Assembly: GCA_017935625.1 (NCBI GenBank)
Contig: JAGBHC010000024.1
Location: 31,354 to 95,353, forward strand
Source of the DNA: Rikenellaceae bacterium
GTDB lineage: Bacteria; Bacteroidota; Bacteroidia; Bacteroidales; Rikenellaceae
Direction: 5' to 3'
Length of the DNA stretch: 64,000 nt
The first letter of the stretch is position 1; every line of letters starts with the position of its first letter. Shown here piece after piece: positions 14,989-23,812 of the stretch. The position numbers were made by a program, and so were the translations under genes. The notes beneath the pieces were generated by a model. That model did not search any database and was not told the DNA's origin. It worked only from the letters and a program-made list of their open reading frames with translations.

Positions 14989-16440
14989 ATGAAACTCGAA
15001 GATTTGTTGCAGGGGGTCGAGCCCTTGCGGATAGCGGGCGACGCCGGGGTGGAGATAGAGGCCCTGACCTTCGACTCGCGCAAGGCGGAGCGGGGCAGCC
15101 TCTTTTTCGCCCTGGAGGGCGAGCAGAGCGACGGGCACGACTACATCGGCGCCGCCGTGGAGCGGGGCGCCGCGGCCGTGGTGTGCCAGCGTCTGCCGCA
15201 GGAGTGTCTGCCCGGCGTGACCTACGTGGTGACGGCCGACAGCCACGAGGCGATGGGCCGGATGGCCTCGGCCTTTTACGGATATCCGAGCCGGCGGCTC
15301 AAGCTGGTGGGCGTGACCGGCACCAACGGCAAGACCACCACCGCCACGCTGCTCTACGACCTGTTCCGGGGGCTGGGCTACAAGGCGGGACTTATTTCGA
15401 CCGTAGTCTACCGCATCGACACGGAGCGGGTGGAATCGACCCATACCACGCCCGATGCGCTGACCCTCAACCGGCTGTTGGCGCAGATGGCGGACAGAGG
15501 GTGCGACTATTGCTTCATGGAGGTGAGTTCGCACAGCGTGGTGCAGCGCCGCATCGCCGGACTGGAGTTCGCCGGCGGCATATTCACCAACATCACGCAC
15601 GACCATCTGGACTATCACAAGACCTTTGCGGAGTATATCCGTGCCAAGAAGCTCTTTTTCGACGGGCTGCCCGCCGGGGCGTTCGCGCTGACCAACATCG
15701 ACGACCGCAACGGCCGGGTGATGGTGCAGAACACGGCGGCCCGGGTCAGCACACTCTCGTTGTGCGGCGCGGCCGATTTCAGGTGCCGCATCGTGGAGAT
15801 GCACCTCGAGGGGATGGAGCTGCGGGTGGACGGCCGGGAGCTGTGGGTCGGATTCCTGGGACGCTTCAACGCCTACAACACCCTGAGCGTCTATGCGGCG
15901 GCGGTGCTGCTGGGTGCCGACCGGGAGGAGGTGCTGCGGGGCATATCGGCTCTGCGGGCTGTGAGCGGCCGTTTCGAGGCGATACGTTCGCCCAAGGGGG
16001 TGACCGCCATCGTGGATTACGCACACACGCCCGATGCGCTTCAGAATGTGATAGATACCATCAACGAAATACGCCGCCCGGGGCAGAAGCTCTATGTGGT
16101 GGTGGGGTGCGGAGGCAACCGCGATGCGACCAAGCGTCCCGTGATGGCGGCCATTGCGGCCGCGGGCGGCGACCTGGCCGTTTTCACCTCGGACAATCCG
16201 CGCAAGGAGGACCCCGACCGGATTCTGGCCCAGATGCGGGAGGGGGTGACCGAAGGCGAACGCTATCTGGTCATCCGCGACCGCCGGGAGGCGATACGCA
16301 CCGCCGTGGCGATGGCCGCTCCGGGCGATATCGTGCTGGTCGCCGGCAAGGGGCACGAGAACTACCAGATTATAGGCGAGTGCAAGTCGCACTTCGACGA
16401 CCACGAAGAGGTGGCCGAGGCTTTTAAGATAATGTTGTAA
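14989..16440 (+). CDS. murE: UDP-MurNAc-L-Ala-D-Glu:meso-diaminopimelate ligase MurE
   Basis: Cytoplasmic ATP-dependent ligase that adds the third stem-peptide residue. The 483-residue protein has GTNGKTTT at 111-118 (ATP P-loop), the TTPDALTLNRLLAQM substrate region, THDHLDYHK, and DNPR at 402-405. The DNPR motif marks meso-diaminopimelate as the amino acid rather than lysine, so the cell wall should be of the DAP type. KGHENYQ near the C terminus is conserved. It sits between ftsI and mraY in the usual order. Confidence 0.96.
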   Translation: MKLEDLLQGVEPLRIAGDAGVEIEALTFDSRKAERGSLFFALEGEQSDGHDYIGAAVERGAAAVVCQRLPQECLPGVTYVVTADSHEAMGRMASAFYGYPSRRLKLVGVTGTNGKTTTATLLYDLFRGLGYKAGLISTVVYRIDTERVESTHTTPDALTLNRLLAQMADRGCDYCFMEVSSHSVVQRRIAGLEFAGGIFTNITHDHLDYHKTFAEYIRAKKLFFDGLPAGAFALTNIDDRNGRVMVQNTAARVSTLSLCGAADFRCRIVEMHLEGMELRVDGRELWVGFLGRFNAYNTLSVYAAAVLLGADREEVLRGISALRAVSGRFEAIRSPKGVTAIVDYAHTPDALQNVIDTINEIRRPGQKLYVVVGCGGNRDATKRPVMAAIAAAGGDLAVFTSDNPRKEDPDRILAQMREGVTEGERYLVIRDRREAIRTAVAMAAPGDIVLVAGKGHENYQIIGECKSHFDDHEEVAEAFKIML

Positions 16441-16464
16441 GTGTAAAGAGAGAGTTCGGATTTT

Positions 16465-17712
16465 ATGTTATATGCGTTAATCGACTATTTGTCGCGGTTT
16501 TTCGACATCCCCGGCGCGGGTATGTTCCGTTATCTGTCGTTCCGTTCGGCGATGGCCATCATCTGCGCCCTGCTGATAGGTATGATATTCGGCCGTTGGA
16601 TTATCAACGTACTGGTTCGCAAACAAATCGGAGAGGACATACGCAACCTCGGACTGGAGGGACAGCTCCAGAAGAAGGGTACGCCCACCATGGGCGGCCT
16701 GATTATTCTGGCGGCCATTCTGGTTCCGATACTTCTGTTCGGCGACCTGACCAACGTCTATGTGCAGCTGATGGTGGTGGCGACCGTGTGGCTGGGGCTC
16801 ATCGGGTTCCTGGACGACTACATCAAGGTGTTCCGCCACCGGAAAGAGGGGCTGAAGGGCCGTTTCAAAATCGTGGGACAGGTGGGCCTGGGCCTGATTG
16901 TGGGCACGGTGATGTGTTTCAACTCCGACATCGTCATCCGCGAGAAGGCGACGGCGCAGACCCCCGATGCCGAAATCGAGGTGATAGAGGAGCCGCGGCT
17001 CACGACGTCGGTCTATGTGACCGACGGGGAGAAGAGCACCAAGACCACCATTCCTTTCCACAAGAACAACGAATTCGACTATCATTGGCTCATTCCGGGT
17101 GACAGCGAGGCCAGCGACGCGCTGACCTGGATACTCTATGTGGTGGTGGCGACGCTGGTCATCACGGCGGTGTCGAACGGCGCCAACCTGACCGACGGCC
17201 TGGACGGCCTGGTGACCGGGGTTTCGACCCCCATCGTGGTGGTGCTCGGGGTGCTGGCCTATCTGTCGGGCCACGCCATCTATGCCGATTACCTTAATAT
17301 AATGTACATACCCGGCAGCGGCGAGCTGCTGGTCTATGCCGCGGCGTTCGCCGGCGCGCTGCTCGGATTCCTGTGGTACAACGGCTATCCGGCGCAGGTG
17401 TTCATGGGCGATACGGGCTCGCTGGCCATCGGCGGCGTGATAGCCGTCTTCGCGCTGCTCATCCGCAAGGAGCTGCTGCTGCCGCTGCTGTGCGGGGTCT
17501 TCCTCATGGAGAGCCTCTCGGTGATGATACAGGTCTCCTACTTCAAGTATACCAAGAAGAAATACGGCGAGGGACGGCGCATTTTCCTCATGTCGCCCCT
17601 GCATCACCACTACCAGAAGAAGGAGATTCCCGAAACCCGCATCGTGCTGCGTTTCTGGCTGGTGCAGATTCTGCTGGCGGCCATGACGCTGGTAACCCTG
17701 AAAATAAGATAA
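16465..17712 (+). CDS. mraY: Phospho-MurNAc-pentapeptide transferase MraY with a periplasmic-side insert
   Basis: Polytopic membrane enzyme that joins UDP-MurNAc-pentapeptide to undecaprenyl phosphate, making lipid I. Motifs: [11 protein letters not shown] at 70-80, the catalytic aspartates DDY at 117-119, NLTDGLDGL (NxxD/GxxG block), [19 protein letters not shown], and the C-terminal [10 protein letters not shown] metal/nucleotide-binding histidine motif. At 415 residues it is about 50 longer than E. coli MraY. The extra part is a soluble loop at about 155-205, rich in Glu, Thr and Lys, between two helices. It lies in the dcw operon, 15 bases before murD. Confidence 0.96.
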   Translation: MLYALIDYLSRFFDIPGAGMFRYLSFRSAMAIICALLIGMIFGRWIINVLVRKQIGEDIRNLGLEGQLQKKGTPTMGGLIILAAILVPILLFGDLTNVYVQLMVVATVWLGLIGFLDDYIKVFRHRKEGLKGRFKIVGQVGLGLIVGTVMCFNSDIVIREKATAQTPDAEIEVIEEPRLTTSVYVTDGEKSTKTTIPFHKNNEFDYHWLIPGDSEASDALTWILYVVVATLVITAVSNGANLTDGLDGLVTGVSTPIVVVLGVLAYLSGHAIYADYLNIMYIPGSGELLVYAAAFAGALLGFLWYNGYPAQVFMGDTGSLAIGGVIAVFALLIRKELLLPLLCGVFLMESLSVMIQVSYFKYTKKKYGEGRRIFLMSPLHHHYQKKEIPETRIVLRFWLVQILLAAMTLVTLKIR

Positions 17713-17727
17713 AAAGAAGATAGAGCT

Positions 17728-19092
17728 ATGAAAAGAATTGTTGTTTTGGGCGGCGGCATCAGCGGCTACGGTTCGGCCATCCTGGCCAGCAGCGAGGGCT
17801 ACGACGTCTTCCTTTCCGACAGCGGGCGCATCGCCGACAAGTACAGGCGGCGTCTGGAGGAGTGGCAGGTCCCCTTCGAGGAGGGCGGCCATACTCCCGA
17901 GCTGATACTCAATGCCGACGAGGTGGTCAAGAGTCCGGGTATTCCGGAGAAGGCCCCCATCGTCAAGGCGCTGCGGGAGAAGGGGGTGCCCATCATTTCG
18001 GAAATCGAGTTCGCCGGACGCTACACCAACGCCAAGACCATCTGCATAACGGGCTCCAACGGCAAGACCACCACCACTTCGCTCACCTACAAGATATTGC
18101 GGGACGCGGGCTACAACGTGGCCCTGGGCGGAAACATCGGCGAGAGCTTCGCCTATTCGGTGGCGACGGGCATTTACGACTGGTATGTGCTGGAACTGAG
18201 TAGTTTCCAGCTGGACGGCATGACCGACTTCCGGGCCGACGTGGCGGTGTTGATGAACATCACCCCCGACCACCTCGACCGCTACGAATACAAGATGCAG
18301 AACTACGTGGACAGCAAGATGCGCATCATCCGCAACCAGGGTCCCGCCGACACCTTCATCTATTGCGGCGACGACCCGGTGATAGGGGCCGAACTGAGCA
18401 AGTACCCCCTGCCCATGAGGCTGCTGCCCTTCACCGCCCGCACCGGCGGCGGGGCGGCCCACCTGGGAGCCGACGGCGTGATGCGGCTCGAAACCGAGGA
18501 CGAGGCGATGACCCTCGACAGCCGGGAGATGAAAATCAAGGGGCTGCACAACTGCTACGATGCGATGGCGGCCATGCTGGCGGCCATGGCCGCCGGAGTG
18601 CCCGAAGCCTCCATCGAACGGAGCGTGACGGAGTTCGGCGGCGTGGAGCACCGGCTCGAACCGGCGGGCGAGATAGAGGGAGTGGAGTATATCAACGACT
18701 CGAAGGCGACCAACGTCGATTCGGCGTGGTATGCCCTGGAGAGCATGACCCGGCCCGTGGTGTGGATAGCCGGAGGCACCGACAAGGGGAACGACTACGC
18801 CCCCCTCAGGGAGTTCGCCGCGCAGAAGGTGCGGGCGCTGGTCTGCATGGGCGTCGATAACCGCAAACTGGTGGAGAGCTTTACCGGCGTGGTGCCCGAG
18901 ATTTTCGACACCTCGTCGCTGGAGGAGGCGATGGCGGCGGCCCGGCGGGCGGCTCGTCCGGGCGATGCGGTGCTGTTGTCGCCGGCCTGCGCGAGCTTCG
19001 ATTTGTTCAGGAATTACGAACACCGCGGCGAACGGTTCAAGGCCTGGGTGGCGGAACACGGCGGGGTGAAAAACGAAAAAGAGGGGAGATAG
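17728..19092 (+). CDS. murD: UDP-MurNAc-L-Ala:D-glutamate ligase MurD
   Basis: Cytoplasmic ligase that adds D-Glu to UDP-MurNAc-L-Ala. The 454-residue protein has an N-terminal UDP-binding Rossmann segment (VVLGGGISGYGSAILA at 5-20) and the P-loop GSNGKTTT at 109-116. ELSSFQLDGM and NITPDHLDRY follow, then the C-terminal AGGTDKGNDY and the LLSPACASFDLFRNYEHRG signature that distinguishes MurD. It ends 3 bases before ftsW. Confidence 0.96.
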   Translation: MKRIVVLGGGISGYGSAILASSEGYDVFLSDSGRIADKYRRRLEEWQVPFEEGGHTPELILNADEVVKSPGIPEKAPIVKALREKGVPIISEIEFAGRYTNAKTICITGSNGKTTTTSLTYKILRDAGYNVALGGNIGESFAYSVATGIYDWYVLELSSFQLDGMTDFRADVAVLMNITPDHLDRYEYKMQNYVDSKMRIIRNQGPADTFIYCGDDPVIGAELSKYPLPMRLLPFTARTGGGAAHLGADGVMRLETEDEAMTLDSREMKIKGLHNCYDAMAAMLAAMAAGVPEASIERSVTEFGGVEHRLEPAGEIEGVEYINDSKATNVDSAWYALESMTRPVVWIAGGTDKGNDYAPLREFAAQKVRALVCMGVDNRKLVESFTGVVPEIFDTSSLEEAMAAARRAARPGDAVLLSPACASFDLFRNYEHRGERFKAWVAEHGGVKNEKEGR

Positions 19093-19095
19093 GTC

Positions 19096-20394
19096 ATGGA
19101 GAACGGGACTACGGCTCCGGAGCGGGAGCAGAGGCGTGTGCTGGCGTGGATTTTCTGCGGCGACAGGTCGTTGTGGGTGGTGGTGGTCGCACTGGCGGTG
19201 CTGTCGCTGCTGGTCATCTACTCCTCCACGGCTTCGCTGGCCTACAAGACCAACGGAGGCAACACGACCCACTATCTGTTTTCGCAGTTCTGCATCGTGG
19301 TGATGAATCTGCTGGTGATAGCCGGTCTAGCCCATTTCAACTACCAGCTCTATCACGGCAAGCGGGTGACCCGGCTGATGTTCTGGGCGGCCATCGTGCT
19401 CATGGCCATGACCTTCTTCGTGGGGACCAATCTCAACGACGCCCATCGCTGGCTGCGGGTGCCGGTGGTGGGAATCACCTTCCAGCCGTCGGACTTCCTG
19501 AAGGTGGCGCTGGTCATCGTGCTGGCCCGCCAGCTGGCCAAGCGGCAGAACGTCATCGACAAAATCAAGATTCTGCCCTCGCTCTCGCCGTGGGACTGGA
19601 AGGACGACCCCGTGACCAACCGCAACATCCTCTTCGAGCATACGCTGCCGCTGCTGCTGCCCATCGGGCTTTCGTGCGCGCTCATCTTCTTCTCGAACTT
19701 CTCCACTTCGGCCCTCACCTTCGTCACCTGCTGGATTATGCTCTACATCGGGCGCGTCAAGGTGCGCGAGCTGTTCAAGCTGCTGGGTCTGGTGGCCGTG
19801 GCCGTGGCGTTGGCCGTGTCGCTCATGGCGACCTTCAACATCGGGCGTTCGCGCACGTGGGTCAATCGCGTGAAGCGTTTTGCGGCCGTGGAGCAGACGG
19901 ACGCTTCGGGCGCCGCCGCGGAGCCCGACGAGGACGACCTGCAGAGCCGCGAGGCGAAGATTGCGGTGGCCTCGGGCGGCCTCTTCGGCAAGGGGCCGGG
20001 ACTGAGCACCCAGCGGGCCAACCTGCCCCACTCCTATTCGGACTTCGCCTATGCGTTCGTGGTGGAGGAGTACGGACTGGTGGGCGCCGTGGTGGTGCTG
20101 CTGCTCTATCTGTGGATATTCTATCGTTCGATTATCATATTCAAGAAGTGCGGAACGGCCTTCCCGAGCATGCTGGTGCTCGGACTGGGGCTGCTCATCA
20201 CGCTTCAGGCTTTGATTAACATGTGCGTTTCGGTGACGCTGCTGCCGGTGACGGGACAGACCCTGCCGCTGGTCAGCAAGGGAGGCTCTTCGTCGCTGTT
20301 CATGTCGATGGCTCTGGGTATCATGTTGGGTATCAGCCGTCAGATAGAGGAGCAGTCGATAGACAAGCCCCGGACCGAATCGCTGACGGAGTGA
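19096..20394 (+). CDS. ftsW: Septal peptidoglycan polymerase FtsW (SEDS family)
   Basis: Ten-helix membrane glycosyltransferase that polymerises lipid II at the septum with FtsI. The 432-residue protein has NDAHRWLRVPVVGITFQPSDFLKVALV (SEDS block around the extracellular loop), then KGPGLSTQRANLPHSYSDFAYAFVVEEYG and GQTLPLVSKGGSSSLFM, the C-terminal SEDS signature. A soluble segment with EPDEDDLQSREAK precedes the loop. It sits between murD and murG. Confidence 0.95.
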   Translation: MENGTTAPEREQRRVLAWIFCGDRSLWVVVVALAVLSLLVIYSSTASLAYKTNGGNTTHYLFSQFCIVVMNLLVIAGLAHFNYQLYHGKRVTRLMFWAAIVLMAMTFFVGTNLNDAHRWLRVPVVGITFQPSDFLKVALVIVLARQLAKRQNVIDKIKILPSLSPWDWKDDPVTNRNILFEHTLPLLLPIGLSCALIFFSNFSTSALTFVTCWIMLYIGRVKVRELFKLLGLVAVAVALAVSLMATFNIGRSRTWVNRVKRFAAVEQTDASGAAAEPDEDDLQSREAKIAVASGGLFGKGPGLSTQRANLPHSYSDFAYAFVVEEYGLVGAVVVLLLYLWIFYRSIIIFKKCGTAFPSMLVLGLGLLITLQALINMCVSVTLLPVTGQTLPLVSKGGSSSLFMSMALGIMLGISRQIEEQSIDKPRTESLTE

Positions 20395-20413
20395 TTGAAA
20401 AAAAGGAAGAGAC

Positions 20414-21523
20414 ATGGAAAAGAAGAGAGTCATACTCAGCGGCGGCGGCACGGGCGGTCACATCTACCCGGCCGTGGCTGTGGCCGAAGCCCTCGTGCGG
20501 CGGTTCGGCCAGGAGGTGGAGCTGCTGTTCGTGGGTGCCGAAGGCAAGATGGAGATGACCAAGGTGCCCGCATTGGGATACCGCATCGTGGGCCTGCCCA
20601 CGGCCGGTCTGCAACGGCGCCTGAGCGCCACGGGCCAGAACCTGCTGCTGCCGTTCAAGGTGGCCAACAGCATCGTGAAGGCGCGGCGGACGATTCGGGA
20701 GTTCGGCGCCGATGTGGTGGTGGGATTCGGCGGCTATGCGAGCGCCCCCGTGCTGTGGAGCGCCCAGCGGCTGGGACTGCCGACGGTGATTCAGGAGCAG
20801 AACTCCTATGCCGGGGTGACCAACAAGATTCTGGCCCGCCGGGCCCGCCGTATCTGCGTCAGCTACGAGGGCATGGAGCGCTTCTTCCCCGAAGAGCGCA
20901 TCGTGCTGACGGGCAATCCGCTGCGCGGCAACTTCTCGGCCGGCGGCGTGGAGCGCGGCGAGGCGTTGGACTATTTCGGGTTCACGGCCGACAAACCGGT
21001 GCTGCTGGTGGTGGGCGGAAGCCTGGGAACCCGCACGCTGAACGAGATGATGAAACGGTGGACGGACTCTCTGACCGCCTCGGGAAAGGTGCAGGTAATC
21101 TGGCAGACCGGCAAGTTCTACGAGCGGGAGATGACCGCCTTCATGCAGGGCCGCCGCACCGACGGACTGTGGCGCAACGCGTTCATCGACCGCATGGACT
21201 TTGCCTATGCGGCGGCCGACGCGGTGATTTCGCGCAGCGGCGCCTGCACGGTGTCGGAGCTTTGTCTGGTGGGCAAGCCGGTGCTGTTCGTCCCCTCGCC
21301 CAACGTGGCCGAAGACCACCAGACCAAGAACGCCCGGGCGCTGGCCGACAAGGGAGCGGCGCTGGTGGTGAGCGATGCCGAGGCGGTGGAGAAGGCCGTG
21401 CCGGCGGCGCTGGAGCTGCTGGGCGACCGGCAGCGGCTGGAGACGCTCTCGCGGAATATCGCGGCGCTGGCCATCGGCGACAGTGCCGACCGGGTGGTGG
21501 ATGAAATCGTAAAAGTTTGGTAG
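20414..21523 (+). CDS. murG: UDP-GlcNAc:lipid I N-acetylglucosaminyltransferase MurG
   Basis: Peripheral inner-membrane GT-B enzyme that converts lipid I to lipid II. The 369-residue protein has the N-terminal glycine-rich GGGTGGHIYPA at 10-20, VVVGFGGYASAPV, QEQNSYAGVTNKILARRA, the nucleotide-sugar-binding GGSLGTRTLNEMM, and SRSGACTVSELCLVGKPVLFVPSPN near the C terminus. All are hallmarks of MurG. It ends 2 bases before the murC ATG. Confidence 0.96.
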   Translation: MEKKRVILSGGGTGGHIYPAVAVAEALVRRFGQEVELLFVGAEGKMEMTKVPALGYRIVGLPTAGLQRRLSATGQNLLLPFKVANSIVKARRTIREFGADVVVGFGGYASAPVLWSAQRLGLPTVIQEQNSYAGVTNKILARRARRICVSYEGMERFFPEERIVLTGNPLRGNFSAGGVERGEALDYFGFTADKPVLLVVGGSLGTRTLNEMMKRWTDSLTASGKVQVIWQTGKFYEREMTAFMQGRRTDGLWRNAFIDRMDFAYAAADAVISRSGACTVSELCLVGKPVLFVPSPNVAEDHQTKNARALADKGAALVVSDAEAVEKAVPAALELLGDRQRLETLSRNIAALAIGDSADRVVDEIVKVW

Positions 21524-21525
21524 AG

Positions 21526-22917
21526 ATGGAGATTGCAAACGTATATTTTTTGGGCATCGGCGGCATCGGCATGAGCGCCATCGCCCGCTGGTTCCTGCAC
21601 CAGGGCAAACGGGTGGGCGGCTACGACCGGACTCCGACCGCGCTGACGGCGGCGCTGGAGCGGGAGGGGGCGCGGATTCATTACGAGGACCGGGTGGAGC
21701 TCATCGGCAGCGAATTCCGCAATCCGGCCGATACGCTGGTGATTTACACGCCGGCCATCCCGGCCGACCACAGCGAATGGCGTTGGTTCGTCGCGCAGGG
21801 CTTCGAAATCGTGAAGCGTTCGCAGGCGCTGGGGCATCTGTGCCGGGGCAAGTTCGTGATGGCCGTGGCCGGAACCCACGGCAAGACCACCACCTCGACC
21901 CTGGCCGCGTGGCTCAACCGCTGCTGCACGGCGGAGGGCGGAAGCGCCTTTCTGGGCGGCATATCCAAGAACTTCGACAGCAACCTGGTGCTGGGCGGCG
22001 GCCGGCGCATGGTGGTCGAGGCCGACGAGTTCGACCGTTCGTTCCTGAGGCTCGACCCCGATGTGGCGGTCATCACCTCGGCCGACGCCGACCATCTGGA
22101 CATCTACGGCACCCACGAGGCGGTGAAGGAGGCGTTCGCCCAGTTCGCCGAGCGCATCCGCCCGGGCGGCACGCTGATAATCAAGCAGGGGGTCGATGTG
22201 GCGATGCGCAACGGACAGATAAGCGTCTATCGCTACTCCTACGACGCGGGCGGCGATTTCTACGCCCGGAATGCGGAGCTGCTCGAAGGGGGCTATTACC
22301 GCTACGACATCGTCTGCCCCGACCGGGTGATAACCGGCTGCCGGCTGGGCATTCCCGGCTGGGTCAATATCGAGAACAGCGTGGCGGCCGTGGCGATGCT
22401 CTGGGCGGCGGACAGGGGGTTCGACGAAGAGAAGCTGCGCGAGGGACTGGCCTCGTTTTCGGGAGTCAGACGCCGGTTCGACTTCTATATCAACACCCCG
22501 CAGCGGGTCTACATGGACGACTACGCCCACCATCCGCGCGAACTGAGCGCGACCATCACCTCCGTCAAGCGGATGTTCCCGGGACGGGAGGTGACGGCGG
22601 TTTTCCAGCCCCACCTCTACACCCGCACGCGCGACCTCTATGCCGGATTCGCCGAGGCGTTGTCCGAAGCGGACCGGGTGGTGCTGATTCCGATATATCC
22701 GGCAAGGGAATTGCCTATCGAGGGGGTGTCGTCGCAGATGATAGCCGAGCGGGTGAGCGTGCCGTGCACGATGAGCGACCGCGAGCACCTGGCCGACACG
22801 CTGGCCGGGATGAACCCCGACGTGGTGATTACCTTCGGCGCGGGCAACATCGACGCCTGCTGCGCCGCCGTGGCCGAAAAACTGAAACCGATGTGTTCGA
22901 AGCGAGCCGATGAATAG
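21526..22917 (+). CDS. murC: UDP-N-acetylmuramate:L-alanine ligase MurC
   Basis: Adds the first amino acid of the stem peptide. The 463-residue protein has the N-terminal GIGGIGMSAIARWF dinucleotide-like fold at 10-23, GTHGKTTT at 116-123, EADEFDRSFLRLDPDVAVITSADADHLD (central domain), and YAHHPRELSATI plus FQPHLYTRTRDL in the C-terminal domain, typical of MurC. The ATG at 21526 is preferred to an in-frame TTG 9 bases upstream inside the murG end. The last 8 bases overlap ftsQ. Confidence 0.96.
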   Translation: MEIANVYFLGIGGIGMSAIARWFLHQGKRVGGYDRTPTALTAALEREGARIHYEDRVELIGSEFRNPADTLVIYTPAIPADHSEWRWFVAQGFEIVKRSQALGHLCRGKFVMAVAGTHGKTTTSTLAAWLNRCCTAEGGSAFLGGISKNFDSNLVLGGGRRMVVEADEFDRSFLRLDPDVAVITSADADHLDIYGTHEAVKEAFAQFAERIRPGGTLIIKQGVDVAMRNGQISVYRYSYDAGGDFYARNAELLEGGYYRYDIVCPDRVITGCRLGIPGWVNIENSVAAVAMLWAADRGFDEEKLREGLASFSGVRRRFDFYINTPQRVYMDDYAHHPRELSATITSVKRMFPGREVTAVFQPHLYTRTRDLYAGFAEALSEADRVVLIPIYPARELPIEGVSSQMIAERVSVPCTMSDREHLADTLAGMNPDVVITFGAGNIDACCAAVAEKLKPMCSKRADE

Positions 22918-23800
22918 GAGACGGACCATATTGCTCAACGGATTGTGGTGGACGGCGCTGGTCGTCTATCTGCTGCTGGCCGTCAATCATTGCGACACGG
23001 AGCGCGGCAAACTGACGATAGGCGAGGTGGAAATCGTAATCCGCGACAGCGCCGAACTCGGCATCGTCAGCCGGGCGATGGTGGAACGGTGGCTGCGTAG
23101 CGACGGCGTGGATGTGAAGGGGCGTCCGGTGGAGGAGGTCAATACGGAGGAGATTGAGAGCTTCATCCGTTCGCGCAACTTCGTGCGCAGCGCCGACGTC
23201 TACACCGACCTGCGCGGAACGCTCCACATACGCATCGCGCAGCGGCGTCCCATAGCCCGCGTGCACACCTCCAACGGTTACAGCTTCTACGTCACCGACG
23301 ACCACTACATCCTCTCCACGCAGGGAAATGCGCCGGTTTACGTGCCGGTGATAACGGGGCGTTTCACGCCTCCGTTCGCCCGCGATTTCACCGGCGATTT
23401 CGAAGCGGAAGGGTCCGAAGAACAAAAAAAATCGTCGAAAAGCTACCAATTCTTCCACAAACTGATTACTTTTGTAAAATTGATAGAATCCGACGATTTC
23501 TGGAGCTCGCAAATCGTACAAATCAACGTATTGGGCGGTGCCGATGCGGTGGTGGACGAGTGGGGCCGCAGCGAAGAGGCGGCCGCCGGCGGAGGCGGAC
23601 GGTCGAGGTACAGGGAGCCGGACGTGGAGATTGTTCCGCGGGCCGGTAATCATGTGGTGATGCTCGGCAAGCTGGACGACGCCGAGAGCAAACTCGACCG
23701 GCTGATGCTCTTCTACCGCAACGCCCTCGACTGGGAGGGTTGGGACAATCAGAGGTATATCAACCTGAAATATGAGAATCAGATTATCTGCACAAAATAA
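22910..23800 (+). CDS. ftsQ: Cell division protein FtsQ
   Basis: Single-pass divisome protein linking early and late division proteins. The 296-residue protein has a short cytoplasmic tail and one membrane helix (LLNGLWWTALVVYLLLAVNH, about 9-28). A POTRA-like part follows (IEIVIRDSAELGIVSRAMVERWL), then the FtsQ beta-domain (LHIRIAQRRPIARVHTSNGYSFYVTDDHYIL). Homology is weak in this family, but position between murC and ftsA and the domain order support it. The region around 23420-23500 is locally AT-rich and contains an exact TAnnTTTG (23467-23474) that might be an internal promoter for ftsAZ. Confidence 0.9.
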   Translation: MNRRRTILLNGLWWTALVVYLLLAVNHCDTERGKLTIGEVEIVIRDSAELGIVSRAMVERWLRSDGVDVKGRPVEEVNTEEIESFIRSRNFVRSADVYTDLRGTLHIRIAQRRPIARVHTSNGYSFYVTDDHYILSTQGNAPVYVPVITGRFTPPFARDFTGDFEAEGSEEQKKSSKSYQFFHKLITFVKLIESDDFWSSQIVQINVLGGADAVVDEWGRSEEAAAGGGGRSRYREPDVEIVPRAGNHVVMLGKLDDAESKLDRLMLFYRNALDWEGWDNQRYINLKYENQIICTK

Positions 23801-23812
23801 CAAGAGGTTACT

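Noticed and set aside
12588..15083. 831-codon minus-strand ORF opposite ftsI
   Set aside because: Histidine/arginine-rich antisense shadow; ftsI on the plus strand has all catalytic motifs.
16477..19272. 931-codon minus-strand ORF opposite mraY and murD
   Set aside because: Antisense shadow with composition unlike any protein; real genes occupy the plus strand.
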